Source of the DNA: Limanda limanda
Taxonomy: Eukaryota; Chordata; Actinopteri; Pleuronectiformes; Pleuronectidae
Assembly (NCBI RefSeq): GCF_963576545.1
Contig: NC_083638.1
Span: 33,529,041-33,593,040, forward strand
Direction of reading: 5' to 3'
Length of the DNA: 64,000 nucleotides
Part shown: positions 22,200 to 32,844 of the stretch, in pieces
How positions within the stretch are numbered: position 1 is the first letter of the stretch
How the letters are laid out: every line of letters begins with the position of its first letter
The notes under the pieces: generated by a model
Databases searched by the model: none
Seen by the model: only the letters and a program-made list of their open reading frames with translations
Told to the model about the DNA's origin: nothing
Position numbers and translations under genes: made by a program

Positions 22200-23157
22200 A
22201 AGGCCAATTTATGCTTTTACGTATTTTGTAAAACGGATAGATAAGACCGCCCTATCCGCCGGGCGCCTCGGAGAGCTTTTCGTACACCTCTGATTTTTCT
22301 AACTCTCCGTCTTCATGACGGAGAGCCCACGGACAGCTCTTGGCTGTGATTGGTCCGCGAACGACATCATTTCCCTACGACGTCATTCCGGGACCTCAAA
22401 CTTCCTGTTTCCTTCCCTGTGTCACATCAAACCCAATCACAACTATGATTCTACGATTAATGGGACGTGTGTGTTGAGCCAGCGGAGTTGTCCGGCTGAC
22501 GGTGGCTCGTTAGAGCACTGACGGCATGTGTGCACGGTCACAGACGGTTATAACGAGCTTTCAAAACGGCGCTAGCGTGCTAGGCTAGCGGGCTAGCCAC
22601 CATGCTAACTGCGGTGGTAACAGTGCAAAAACCCGCCGTCACGACTTTAATTCCACTTCTATCATGACACTGTTTCTATAATACCGCCAGGTTAGAAGCA
22701 AACACTGGGTAGTAGTTAGTGTCGGGAGTCCCTGCTGACTGTGTGTGGAAGATGGGGGGGAGCTAGCTGGGAGGGGAGCTAGCTAGCTCCATGTAGCCTC
22801 AAGCAGATTCAAGCTGTGGAATCAGCAACACAGTTCGGAAACAAGACCGGGGAACCGCTGCGCTAAGAAACGATAACATCAGCATCTTGACCCGCTGGGT
22901 GTCACTTTATTTAGTTCTGTTAGTTGCCATGGTTCAGTGTGTGGGAGGCAAGCTAACAGATGTAAACAGAAACACGTGGACTTCTTCTTCCCAAATGGGG
23001 TAGGCTTCTCTGAGCTCGTCTTCCGTTGCGCCACCTATGGGTTTGGCGGTGAATTTTTCTCGACGTACAGTGGTCGGAGAAGTAAAAATCAAAAAGACTC
23101 TTCGCCCTCCGTGGAGCCCTCTCCGAGAAACGGAGAACGTAGAAGCATACTGGAGCC
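22200..23157. mobile_element. Nested TTA-flanked TIR element (Harbinger-like)
   Basis: TTA occurs directly on both sides (22197-22199 and 23158-23160). The ends are imperfect inverted repeats: AAGGCCAATTTATGCTTTTA on the left against GGCTCCAGTATGCTTCTACG on the right read inverted. A 3-bp TTA duplication is the usual PIF/Harbinger signature. The terminal TATGCTTYTACGT core resembles GCATGCTTCTGCGTT of the MITE at 31785-32051, so the two are probably related. The body is CpG-rich and has no transposase frame that I recognise. Confidence 0.7.
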
Positions 23158-24411
23158 TTAACACTGTAATGGAAAAACTTACTACTTATGATCTACATTG
23201 TTTATAAATGTAACTATTAAATTCTTTTCAACATGTTTTATGAACATTGTACCTGTTGTTCACAGCATTAGAGAAGCAATGAGGATCTTGTTTATTATGG
23301 CACGAAACAAGGGCGATTCAACTTAATTGTCGCATAGGCTACATGACTTCACTCCCAGAGACGCAAGAAGAAAATCAAATATATTGTAACGGACTGGGTT
23401 TATGTTTATGTTTGGATTTGACGTATGTTCAGTAAAACACTGTGTTGAAGGAGCGTTCCGATATCCTGAGGGTCAGTGAAGGGGTCGGGGTGGGACATGT
23501 GACTGTTTGGACCAATAGGATGGGGTTGTTGGGAATGTCAGGCCCTCATTGGCTGGTTGTGTTGGGGATGGGGGGGGCAATGAGGAAGTGAAGGGTTGTT
23601 GATGTGTGCGAGTGACGGAAGATGATAATACAAGTAACAAATAGTAGACAAAATAGTAACGCACAGTGACTTGGAGGAGTAACTTTAATCTGATTACTGT
23701 TTTGGAAATAGTAATGGGTTAGATTACTCGTTACTGAAAAAAGGGGTCAGATTAGAGTAACGCGTTACTAAGTAGCGCGTTACCGGCATCACTGTATATA
23801 TCACAATATACATCAAATCAGTGCCACTGCACTGAGGCACATTACTCTCCGCAGGTCAACAAGTGACTCTGCTCCTCTGGATTTTTCTAAACACTCACAC
23901 TTCTTTTATTAAGAAAACTGAATTCATATTTATGTTTCTGATTTTTGTCATTTTTTCTATAGGTTTGGCTTGAATAAATGTACTGGGTATGAGTGGTCAT
24001 AGCTAGTGTGGCTGAGCTGACTACAAGACAGAAGAGATGCATAAGCCATTTTCAGATATGACCTATAGAGGAACTCCAGAAAATTGGGTCCGGACTTTCT
24101 CCAGAGGTTTCCATTCAGACATGTACAATGCAGCAGAAGGTTTTCTATTCAGACCCCACAGTGAATCCTGCAGAGGATCACATCAGATCCTCAAGAGTCT
24201 CTGCAGAGTTTATGCTAGAGGGCAGGCAAAAAAAGTCTCTGGTAAACTAACCCTAACCTAAGTTCATACAGCCCCTGCGTAGAAACTCTGGAGGATCTCC
24301 AGAGTTCAGTATATGTCTTATAGCAGCTAAAGCCTGTTTGTACACATGAAAGTGCATCTGATCAGCCAAATCACTTAAATAAACAAGTCACAGCATTGAC
24401 CTCATTTGTAG

Positions 24412-24621
24412 GGATGAGCGAGTACAGCATTATCTGTATCTGTATCTGTTAACCATATGAATTATCCGTATCCGTACTCGGAGTGGGCGGGGCCTAACCC
24501 GGAAGTGGGTGTGATTTAACCCGGAAGTGGGCTGGTTCAACATAACTTTCTTTTTTAACTTTGAAATTTTTTTATGATTTTTTTATTTTTTTAAAATTTA
24601 TTTCTACACCAGGTGTGTGTG

Positions 24622-24655
<34 letters not shown>

Positions 24656-25336
24656 AGTGAGATGCGAGGGACGTTCACTGTCTCCCGGAGAAACGAACAC
24701 TCTGTGTTCCCAGCACAGAAAGACGCGATCCACATTCGTTCACAAGTCACACAGACTGGCCTTGCTATTTTCACCTTACATTAACACTTAAAGTTTAGTG
24801 CAGTGTATTTGTTTGCCGTGATAATTAAATGCCAGTGTGATAATAAATGACAATTTCAAACCTTACAAACTGTCATGTTGTACTGTATTTAATAGAGGTT
24901 TACTTTACTGTAAAGTAAGTGTAAATGTAAAGTGAAAACAACAAAACCAGTCACCATGACCCGTGAACAAATACAATTCACGTCTTTCCATACTAAAAAC
25001 ACAGAGTGTTCATTTCTCCGGGAGACAGTGAACGTCCCTCGCTACATCTCCAGCGCTCCTCTACTGAGCCAATGCAGGTCTCGTGAAAAATTTTCCAAAG
25101 ACTCGTACCCGAAGACCCAGTCGGGAAATGAACGAATCATTTCTGCTTCCTTGACTGAGCCTATGGAACAGTCCCGATGCGCAGTGAACCTGAGTGACTG
25201 AGAGACAGAGAGCTGTTCTGTGAGTGAGTGAGCACAGCCGTGTGTGACGGGAGGAGCGCTGTGACGCTGTGTGAGGATTTTCATTCAGTCCGAGCACAGA
25301 GAATGACTCCGATTACTCGTATAATAATCGTACTCG
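24412..25336. mobile_element. TAGGGATGAGC hAT element, right end truncated
   Basis: The left end TAGGGATGAGCGAGTACAGC and the block CCGTACTCGGAGTGGGCGGG match the complete element at 52288-53145. The right part (CATTCAGTCCGAGCACAGA, ATTACTCGTATAAT, CTCGGCAAAAGTG) also matches but stops before the terminal repeat and runs into another repeat. Inside, a 45-bp word at 24664-24708 recurs inverted at 24998-25042 with one mismatch. Confidence 0.8.
24613..24655 (+). repeat. (GT)n microsatellite
   Basis: A GT dinucleotide run of about 43 bases with one TTT interruption, inside the hAT copy. A shorter, more degraded run occupies the same place in the second copy near 52594. Confidence 0.9.
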
Positions 25337-25656
25337 GCAAAAGTGCCGCCCCGCGAGCTGACCGGTGGGCCGGCCCGCAAGCTAACTAGGTTAGCTCCCC
25401 TAGCCAGGGGGAACCCGGCTAGCTTTAGCTCACAAGCTAACCGGGCCGTTGGAGCTGGGCCATGTAGCGAGACTATGACATATTTTCGGGTCGTAATCCC
25501 ATTGGACGCACTCTAGTGTATCAATTCTGAATAAGAGGAACCACAACAAAGCGCGGGAGTTGTTTTTTTCAAGAGTTTTGGGGACGGTAGACATGCTAGA
25601 TAATTAACGTGTAGAAGCACTGCAAAAGTGGAATTTTCATAATATGTCCCCTTTAA
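25337..25656 (-). repeat. Fragment of a TIR repeat ending AAGGGGACATATTATG
   Basis: The right end, read inverted, is AAGGGGACATATTATGAAAA, a terminal sequence I recognise from common non-autonomous DNA elements of fish. The left terminal repeat is missing: the fragment abuts the truncated hAT at about 25336. The body is CpG-rich and has repeated GCTAGC/AGCTAAC words. Confidence 0.5.
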
Positions 25657-26119
25657 ATACATTCATACTGTTGAGCATACATGAAGCTGCTTTGATGTTT
25701 ACATTTTTTTTAAGGAATTTATACTATGCGGGAGGAATATATTATCTTATCTCACTGTATTTTATACAGCTCATTTGACTAGATGGTACAACTACAGACA
25801 CATGCATGCAGAAGAGTTCAGACTCTTGATAAATGCCAGGATTTCCACCAGCTGCAGTCATCTACTATTGTAGATGCCTATTACACCTTTCTCCTGCACA
25901 CAGCTGAGGCCTTTAGTCAAAAGCTGAGTCAAGTGTGTTGTGTACATTAAAATTTGTATTATGTGTTCTTCCACCATCAGTCAACTCAGCTCCCAATAGG
26001 AAAAACCTCCACAATCTTCCTACCTCAGTGCAGATAAAAAAATAGACAAATGGATGAGTTTGTTTTCCCATCGTTTTTTCAATCACTCTTATCTTCTCAC
26101 AGTATGTTAATGCACTCTT

Positions 26120-26432
26120 AGGCCCAATCCCATTTCCCGCTTTGTACGTTCACATGTAGGGGTAGGCTGGGAGAGAGACCCACAATTTATAAATAAAAAT
26201 GAGGATAACGATTGTAATATAATCCTGTATTTTTTCGCATTGCCTAATGATGTGTCGGGTTTTCGCGACAATTACTGATGATGTTACGTTTTTTTTTCGT
26301 GGGGCTGTCCCAATTTGTAGGGGAAGATTTCAGCCATTACCCTTTGTGACTCAGTTTCAGGGGGCAAGATAACCCTTGAAAACAAGGGGTAGGGGTAGGG
26401 GTAGGGCCAAGAGGTGAAATGGGATTGGGCCT
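26120..26432. mobile_element. 313-bp MITE with AGGCCCAATCCCATTTC ends
   Basis: The ends are perfect inverted copies of AGGCCCAATCCCATTTC. A (GGGGTA)n-like run, four units, lies near the right end (26384-26405), with a single related GTAGGGGTAGG near the left (26157). No clear target duplication could be read. It has no coding capacity. Confidence 0.75.
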
Positions 26433-28560
26433 TTCTGTAGCTCTTTGTATTCCCCAGACTGATGATAGTTTTCTCATCTTTGTCACAGGGCACAAATCTG
26501 TGCAGTGTTTGGTAAAGAGTAATGATTATTTTTGCTATCCTCTCTGATAGGAAGAGATTTATATTTCCACAGAGAAAAACCTGTGTTTCCAATCACATAA
26601 ATATATATCTGGTTTCAGTGGGAATGTTAGGTTTTCATGATAACCTAATAAGTAACCTTTCTGAACACTGATTTTTCTGACAAGGCACAAGTTAGAAAAA
26701 ATGTTTTCGCCACAGCTTCCAACATGCCTGGTCTGGCTGTCCAGGAGTATATTCACCTGGGAAATCCGTGCTTAGAGTTAGACTCAACCCATCTTATTTG
26801 CATATGTTTGCATAGATCTTGCATCATGTCTTTAAAGTGTGCAAACTATTCCCGAAACAGTTTGGACATATCTTTACATAGTCACATGGAGCACCTCATT
26901 TTAAACAGCATGGAAAAACCCAGAACAATAAATCTATTTTACAGAATTAACTAGTTGGTACATTATACAGATAGTATGTCCTGTATAATTGATATGGTTA
27001 CAAAATCACAGCTACTTTGACGCCTTTGTTTGGTTATGACTGACGAAACACGCTTTTGAAGGAGCAGATGTGCATTCAGGCGGGTACAGTATGTTTTTAA
27101 AGAATCACTACTCATTTAACTTCTGAATGTTTGCCTTATAAAGCAGTTGGCCCAAAAGAACCCTACATAAGCTGCTTTGAGAGCGCTGCTTTTATTTCCT
27201 CAAACTGTAATCAGATCTGGGGGATTTGGATAGCTGATAAGGACTCCCTGCAGCTTAACCCCGAGGTCGAGGGTGTGGACTGTAAATATTTAACAGTCAC
27301 ATCCTATAATACTTCAGGTATGTAAGTAATAGTGCAGATATAAAACTTTTAAAAAGTGCGGTTTAAATTTCTTCAGTCCTTAAAAAGTGCTTCACAAATA
27401 AGCAGATTTTCAGTTGCAGATAGTTGGTGATTTATTATAGTAGATTTGTAGACTTGTATATATTTATTTGTCACGTAAACACAAAGCATTTAGTCATACA
27501 ATAACATTTTCTCCAGCTAGCTGTCCATGTCTCTTTTTTCCTGTGCATGCACCTGTGTGTGTGTGTGTGTGTTTAAGTTATAAAGAGTGCAAAATTAGCA
27601 GTTAAGTACAATTAAATCCTTTATTTATGGTGTAGGCAATGGAATTTAAACTTTTAATCAGATCCTAAAAACACACACGCACACAATGCAGTGCAAAGTG
27701 AAGGCCCCAAGGATGAATCTGAAACCTTAGGCTACATTCCAACTAATACATTGTCATTTCAAAACAAAAACGATCTCCCTCCATACAAGGTTCACTTTCT
27801 GTGGTGCAGACCACAATACCATAACAACTTGTTAATGAGTCACTTTAGTAGGAGTGAATGGCCAACCATTCGTTCTTCATGCAAAAAACAATTGACACGT
27901 ATGCCATACCCTGCATATAAATAATCTTAATGTTGGACTCTGCAGTAGCAGTAAAACACATTGAAAGCTAGTTACTCATACTTGAATATACAATGTAGCT
28001 TATTTTTTCACAAATATTCTTCCACACTACCAATGAGACCATTAATTATTATTTTGATTGTTGTCACTGAAGCAAAAAAACCAGCATATTCCACCCACTT
28101 TTGCTATTTAATAAAGGTGGCATGGGTGAAGCAAACAATTGGAGAAATAAACACCCTTGAAATTTCCGTACTGCGTTGTGCTGTTTGTGCAGTCCCTGCG
28201 CTGGGGTAGATACATCAACTGATGCTCACTAACATCTGCTGACATCAACAGGTGATAGGGATTAATTTGTGTGGTTGAACATACCATGGATATTTTCCAT
28301 CTTTTCCTATGTTCTAAAATGGGACAGTGTTTAGTTTAAAACGGAATAGAGGTACAGATGTGAATAACTTTAGGAAACAAATGATTCTTTGACGCCATTT
28401 TAAATGCCAAGAGGGACATTCATACATATTTTTGCAAATTTTAGCCTGTGTCACTGTCATTTTTATCTGAAATCATAACCCACATGAAACGAACTACATG
28501 CAGCCTTTATATAATTCGTAACAAATTTCTTAAAGAGGTTATCGACGCAGTTTTATCGAC
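26433..28560. other. Non-coding stretch, no gene seen
   Basis: This 2.1 kb is AT-rich and unique-looking. It has a short (TG)n run at about 27556-27572. Small open frames (26724-26954, 27691-27924, 27961-28209) lack recognisable domains. Confidence 0.5.
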
Positions 28561-28599
28561 ACAGTTGAGCCCAGTATTCTAATGATTGTTAATAGATCC

Positions 28600-29200
28600 C
28601 TAACAGAGGAAATCTTTCCTTACAGTTTTAAACATGATGTGGTCTGAGGTGGAAATGCGAAGGACAGCTGACATGTGATCATCAGTGAGAGAGGATCTGT
28701 ATCTGGATTTGTTAAACTTCATCACAGAAAATGTTTGTTCACATATGTAAGTAGATCCAAAGAGAACTAACATCTTCTGAGCATGCCTCCTCATGTATGT
28801 AATGTTCTCCTCTTTGAGAGAAGAATAAAACTCCAGCAGTGATACTGACCTAAAGTGCTCTGCCAGTAGTGTATCAGACTGCAGGTCAATGAGTTCAAGT
28901 TGAACATCACTGGGTGCAATATCCACACTGCACGTGAAGGGAGAAAAAATCATGTTGCTTCTGCAGCTTAGCTAGCAAAGCTTCCGATGTCCGTGCACGT
29001 TCTGCATCGGTCAAGTCTCTCCGTGCTTCGTCTCGTAATGGCGGTTCAAATTGTAATCCTTAAAAACAGCGTTCTTTTCTCCACAAACTGAGCACACGGC
29101 TTTCCCTTTGACTTCAGTAAATAAATACCTAGCAGCCCATGTCTCGTTAAAAACTCTGCATTCTGTATCGATCTTTCTTTTTTTAACGTGGGCTGACATG
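28600..29200 (-). pseudogene. Deleted ZBED-type hAT transposase (BED finger plus C-terminus)
   Basis: On the minus strand a frame starting at 29199 reads MSAHVKKRKIDTECRVFNET and then a BED-type zinc finger CSVCGEKNAVFKDYNLNRHY-ETKH. About 60 bases later another frame (28953-28600) gives the hAT C-terminal dimerisation region, with ELIDLQSDTLLAEHF, LFGSTYICEQTFSVMKFNKS and RSSLTDDHMSAVLRI. In the family these flank a catalytic domain of several hundred residues, which is absent. The piece is an internally deleted transposon of the group that also gave rise to GTF2IRD2/ZBED-like host genes. A functional host gene is unlikely. Confidence 0.8.
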
Positions 29201-29394
29201 TTTGCGGACTAAAATCGAACTCACATCTCTCCTAAACTCCGTTCGCCAACATATCATCCGCTTGCGAGCATTCAGGATGTAAGTCAGGTAAAAATGTTTA
29301 AAAAAGGCACCTTCAAAATAAAATAAAGTTAGTTGTATTCTGTACATGATGTTCACTTAATTACGTGTGATTCCTAATATTTTGTTGACCTAAT

Positions 29395-30200
29395 GCAGGC
29401 TTGACCTAACCCCTTCAATCAGATTGAACACAGCCGTGGTACCTGGTCAATCAATGTTAAGCCTGTTACTAGAAACCTAGGAGTACTTTATGATCAATCA
29501 CTCCCTTTCAAACACAAATAAATAAAAATAGTCCAGTCCTGCTTCCTACAAATCAGAACCATCTCCAAAATGAAACCCGTACTTCCACATCCGGACTTTC
29601 AAAAAGTTATTCATGCACAAGTCTTCTCTAGACTGGACTACCATAACTCCCTCCTCTCTGGCATAAGCCAAAAGTCAATCTTGCCTCCAATTAGTTCAGA
29701 ATGCAGCAGCTGGGTTCTTACTGGTCTTAAAAGGCAATATCACATCACCCCGATCCTTGCTTCTCTCCATTGGCTCCCTGTCCAGTTTTTAATTGATTTT
29801 AAGATTTATTGATCACTTTTAAAGCACCCCCAAGCTAAACCACATAATTAATGACCCCTTATGTGCCTGAGATCAGCCTTAGATCCTCAGGTGGAGCCCT
29901 GCTTACTGTTCCAAAGTCGCGGTTGAAAACAAATTGTGACCGTGCCTTCGTCATCAGAGCCCCTCGGCTTTGGAACAGCCTACATAGGGAAATAAGGTTC
30001 ACTGAGTCAGTGACTTCTTAAAACCAACTTTTATAGACTTGCTTTCATGCGATACTGTGATTTTATTGTTTTCTTGTCACTTATTTTTCTTTAATTTGTT
30101 ATAAGTCATTTTACTGCTTTTTCGTTTCAGGTTTTAAATGACTTTTCTTTCTTTGTTGTCAAACCACTTTGTAAACTCTGTTTTTAAAAAGTACTACACA
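29395..30200 (+). mobile_element. L2-like LINE relic, C-terminus and 3' UTR
   Basis: Broken plus-strand frames encode FSRLDYHNSLLSGISQK, ITPILASLHWLPVQFLIDFK and, in another frame, FVIRAPRLWNSLHREI, the C-terminal end of an L2-type reverse-transcriptase protein. An AT-rich 3' UTR follows, ending TACTACACAAATATAG-TTTATTATT. Several frameshifts are present. It is a different subfamily from the copies at 2247 and 56766. Confidence 0.75.
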
Positions 30201-30221
30201 AATATAGTTTATTATTATTTA

Positions 30222-30620
30222 TTAAAAAATGTTTGTATAAAAAAGGGTTACGAGTAGTTTGAATGTCCAGAGGGATGTGGCATTGTCAATCTCCATTGGC
30301 AGAGCATTCCAGAGGGTAATGGCCACCATTATGCAAGCTCCGTCCCCAGAAGTTCTGCATTCTAATGTGGGGAGTGGTGAGTAGACTTCGGTCAAAGTAT
30401 CGAATAGATCCTGGTTTGTAGGTGATGCCAGATTTAACTGGAGCTCAGTTTTGCACATACTAAAGCCTGTCCAGGGCTTTGTTTGGTACCCAAGAAAAGA
30501 CTCGATTGGAGTAGTCCAGGCGGGGGGTGATGAAGGCATGGATTTTAAAAGTGAGGGTCGGATGTTTTTGAGTTGGTAAACGCAGTTTTCATGACAGACT
30601 TGAGTTCAGGATAACGCCCA
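30222..30620 (-). mobile_element. L2-like LINE relic, C-terminal coding fragment
   Basis: Minus-strand frames give HAFITPRLDYSNRVFSWVPN and then TLWNALPMEIDNATSLWTFK, typical of the last 100-150 residues of L2-type LINE proteins. Its direction is opposite to the relic at 29395-30200, so the two meet tail to tail near 30200. Confidence 0.65.
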
Positions 30621-31095
30621 GGACGCGGACTTCAGAGAATGGGTAGATGATACAGCCTTTCACAGGTACGGCCTCTGGTGACATTGGTAGATTAACGAAA
30701 CATAATATAATTATTAAACGAATTAACGAGATGGACGGATACCAAAGCTCCATTACGCACACGCTGCATAAAAACTGGGGTATTTTCTAAATATAATAAT
30801 AATAAACGTTAAACTGATGTGTATTCTTATACAACTTTATTAGCAGCGTTCTTGTAACATGGCACCAACAACACAACAGTGAGTAACAATGAATAAATCA
30901 CGAATAAAAAACAAATATAAAGTGCATGAAACATAAAACTGACCGCAACGCTGAATCAGTGGGAGCCCTGAGCCTGTTTCTCTGCAACAAGGCGGTCCCT
31001 TCTAGGAATAATGGGTGACAATGACACCCGAAGTGTGTTGCTGATGTCCAGTCTACTCCGTAATTTTCGTTTTGGTTGCCGTCACAGCAGAACCC

Positions 31096-32386
31096 TGGCC
31101 TGGGTGCCAGACGAACTTAGCCCCGCCCACAAAATGTTTTGGTCGGGAAGTTCGGTCTGGAGTCGCTCCATTGGGGAGAAATTATGCTCCGAACAGAAGC
31201 TGTTCGGACCAATCACATTGTCAGGGCTTTATACGATGATGGACAGATGATCAACCATAGATATGTGATCAGCAGTTAGGTAATCAACTACGTCATCAAA
31301 CAGCGCTTGGGTTGACTTTGTTTTCCACAAACATGCTTGCCGCTGGAGAGCTGAGATGTTTAGATGCTGGCATTGAGTCTGTTTTAGAAGACATTGATAG
31401 CGCATTAATTTTGAAAGAGGAACAGAGAAACGCCATCAAGGCATGGTGATGCAACTCGGCGTGCATGACGAGGTGGATATTATATTTTCATCGATAAAAC
31501 TATTGCATGTTCGCTATGTGGCAGAAGGTTGCCCTGAACGAGGTTGCCCTGAACGCAGCATAGCGAGGACGTTAGCAGCTTGAAGCAGCAGCCCGGAGCT
31601 AGCGTCCGCAGCTCGGCTTCATGTCCGCACACGGACTGTTAGTCCACGGGAAGGGAACCCGGACAGACCCGGGTCTGGGTGAGGAGTTCCGAAAGTGAGG
31701 GCGTGACAACGACCGGACTGAGAGGTCGAGAGCCGTCAAATCGAGCTAGCTCTCAGCGGCTAGCTGCTCCCTCAGCGGGGCTTAAGGCCGGAGCATGCTT
31801 CTGCGTTTTCACGGGCCCGGAAGCGCAAGAGCCCTTCCGGGCCACTTACGTGCTATCGTAGCCCTTCTTACGTGCTTACGTGCGTCGGCCAATTTTTCTA
31901 ACTAGACGGCAAAGCCCTGCAAGCGTCACCCGCCCGCAAGGGAATTGCATGGCAACACGCGCAACGGTTGGAAAACCATGAATGACAACGAGTCCTGCGT
32001 CACAACTGTGTGCTTGCGGGCCCCTGACAACGCAGAAGCATGCTCCGGCCTTTAGGAGCACAGCAGTGCTTATTTTCAAGTGTAACCATTGAATTGATCC
32101 CGTTTAACTGCCACAAGAGTTGTTCATCTTGAAATAAAGACCTCAATGAGGAAACACGCTGTGTTGTTTTTTTGTGGTAAGAGAAAGTCTTGACTGTCTG
32201 ACTTAGTAAATAACTCACAACGTCGCTAAACATACGTCACATACTACGATTGGTTGTAGGTCTATCCAATTGAGCGAAGAGGCATTTTTTTTCCTGGTTC
32301 GGTTGAACCACGCCCCATAATCACAGCCCAATGGAGCTGTCTCAGACTCATATTCTGACTAGAAAGAGTACGACTACGTCAGGCTA
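31096..32386. mobile_element. 1.29-kb TIR element nested in the hAT, 9-bp TSD
   Basis: The hAT match is broken exactly at GCAGAACCC, which appears on both sides (31087-31095 and 32387-32395); the shared flank can be stretched to about 12 bases. The ends are short imperfect inverted repeats, TGGCCTGGGTG and TAGCCTGACGT. A 9-bp duplication fits Mutator-like elements, but no transposase supports that. The interior is CpG-rich and contains a further MITE at 31785-32051. Confidence 0.7.
31785..32051. mobile_element. 267-bp MITE, perfect TIR core, TTA duplication
   Basis: The ends are inverted copies of AGGCCGGAGCATGCTTCTGC, extending to about 35 bases with two mismatches. TTA flanks both sides (31782-31784 and 32052-32054), the PIF/Harbinger pattern. 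It is the innermost of three nested insertions and so the youngest of them. Confidence 0.85.
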
Positions 32387-32844
32387 GCAGAACCCTGCTT
32401 CGCACAGATATGATGTTGGAAATGGCAACAGAGTTTTTAGTGCTGTTGTGGCGATCTCAGGGTATTCTGCTGTGACTTTAATCCAGGACACCGGCAGAGT
32501 TGTTTTCTCGAACATACTTTTAAGGCCGCCGTCATTTGCGATCTCCAGCAGCTGATCTTCTTCTTGCACAGACATGCTGGATTCACCTGGTTTGTTGACA
32601 AATGGGTCCGACAAATACCGTGTGGGTTTGTGTTTGGTGAAAAAGTCACGTGACAGAGACAAGTGTCTTGACATGCGTAAAGCATGAGTCATAACGGAGA
32701 GGATCCAGTCATTTTTTAATATAAAACAACGTTCAGAATCAGATAATAAATAAAACAGAAATAATGTAAGTTGTTTATTCTTTCTCTGCGGCTCGGTACC
32801 AAATGACCCACGGCTCGGTACCGGTCCGTGGTCCGGGATCCCTG

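Larger units (their letters stand above)
21663..23794. mobile_element. 2.1-kb hAT element with perfect 8-bp TSD
   Basis: The left end is CAGTGTTGCCACAGTTACTT. The right end is the inverted form of CAGTGATGCCGGTAACGCG. It is flanked by a perfect 8-bp duplication TATATATC at 21655-21662 and 23795-23802. Subterminal regions repeat AGTTACTTTACAGATTACTT-type words, as in the fish CAGTGTTG hAT families. No transposase remains. It contains a tandem repeat (21982-22181) and a nested TTA-flanked element (22200-23157). Confidence 0.9.
30740..32844 (-). mobile_element. hAT transposon (SCAND3/ZBED-like transposase), internally deleted, with nested insert
   Basis: Segments 30948-31095 and 32396-32640 match the 3' end of the hAT transposase gene at 62617-62990 almost base for base (CTGAATCAGTGGGAGCCCTG, then GACAATGACACCCG). 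The minus-strand protein reads DPFVNKPGESSMSVQEEDQ LLEIANDGGLKSMFEKTTLP and ALKTLLPFPTSYLCEAGFC. The right end, read inverted, is CAGGGATCCCGGACCACGGA, a hAT-type terminus, at 32844. Most of the transposase is deleted, and the rest is split by the element at 31096-32386. Confidence 0.75.

Noticed and set aside
24613..24655. GT run as a possible regulatory Z-DNA site
   Set aside because: It lies inside a hAT copy and varies between copies; nothing links it to a gene.
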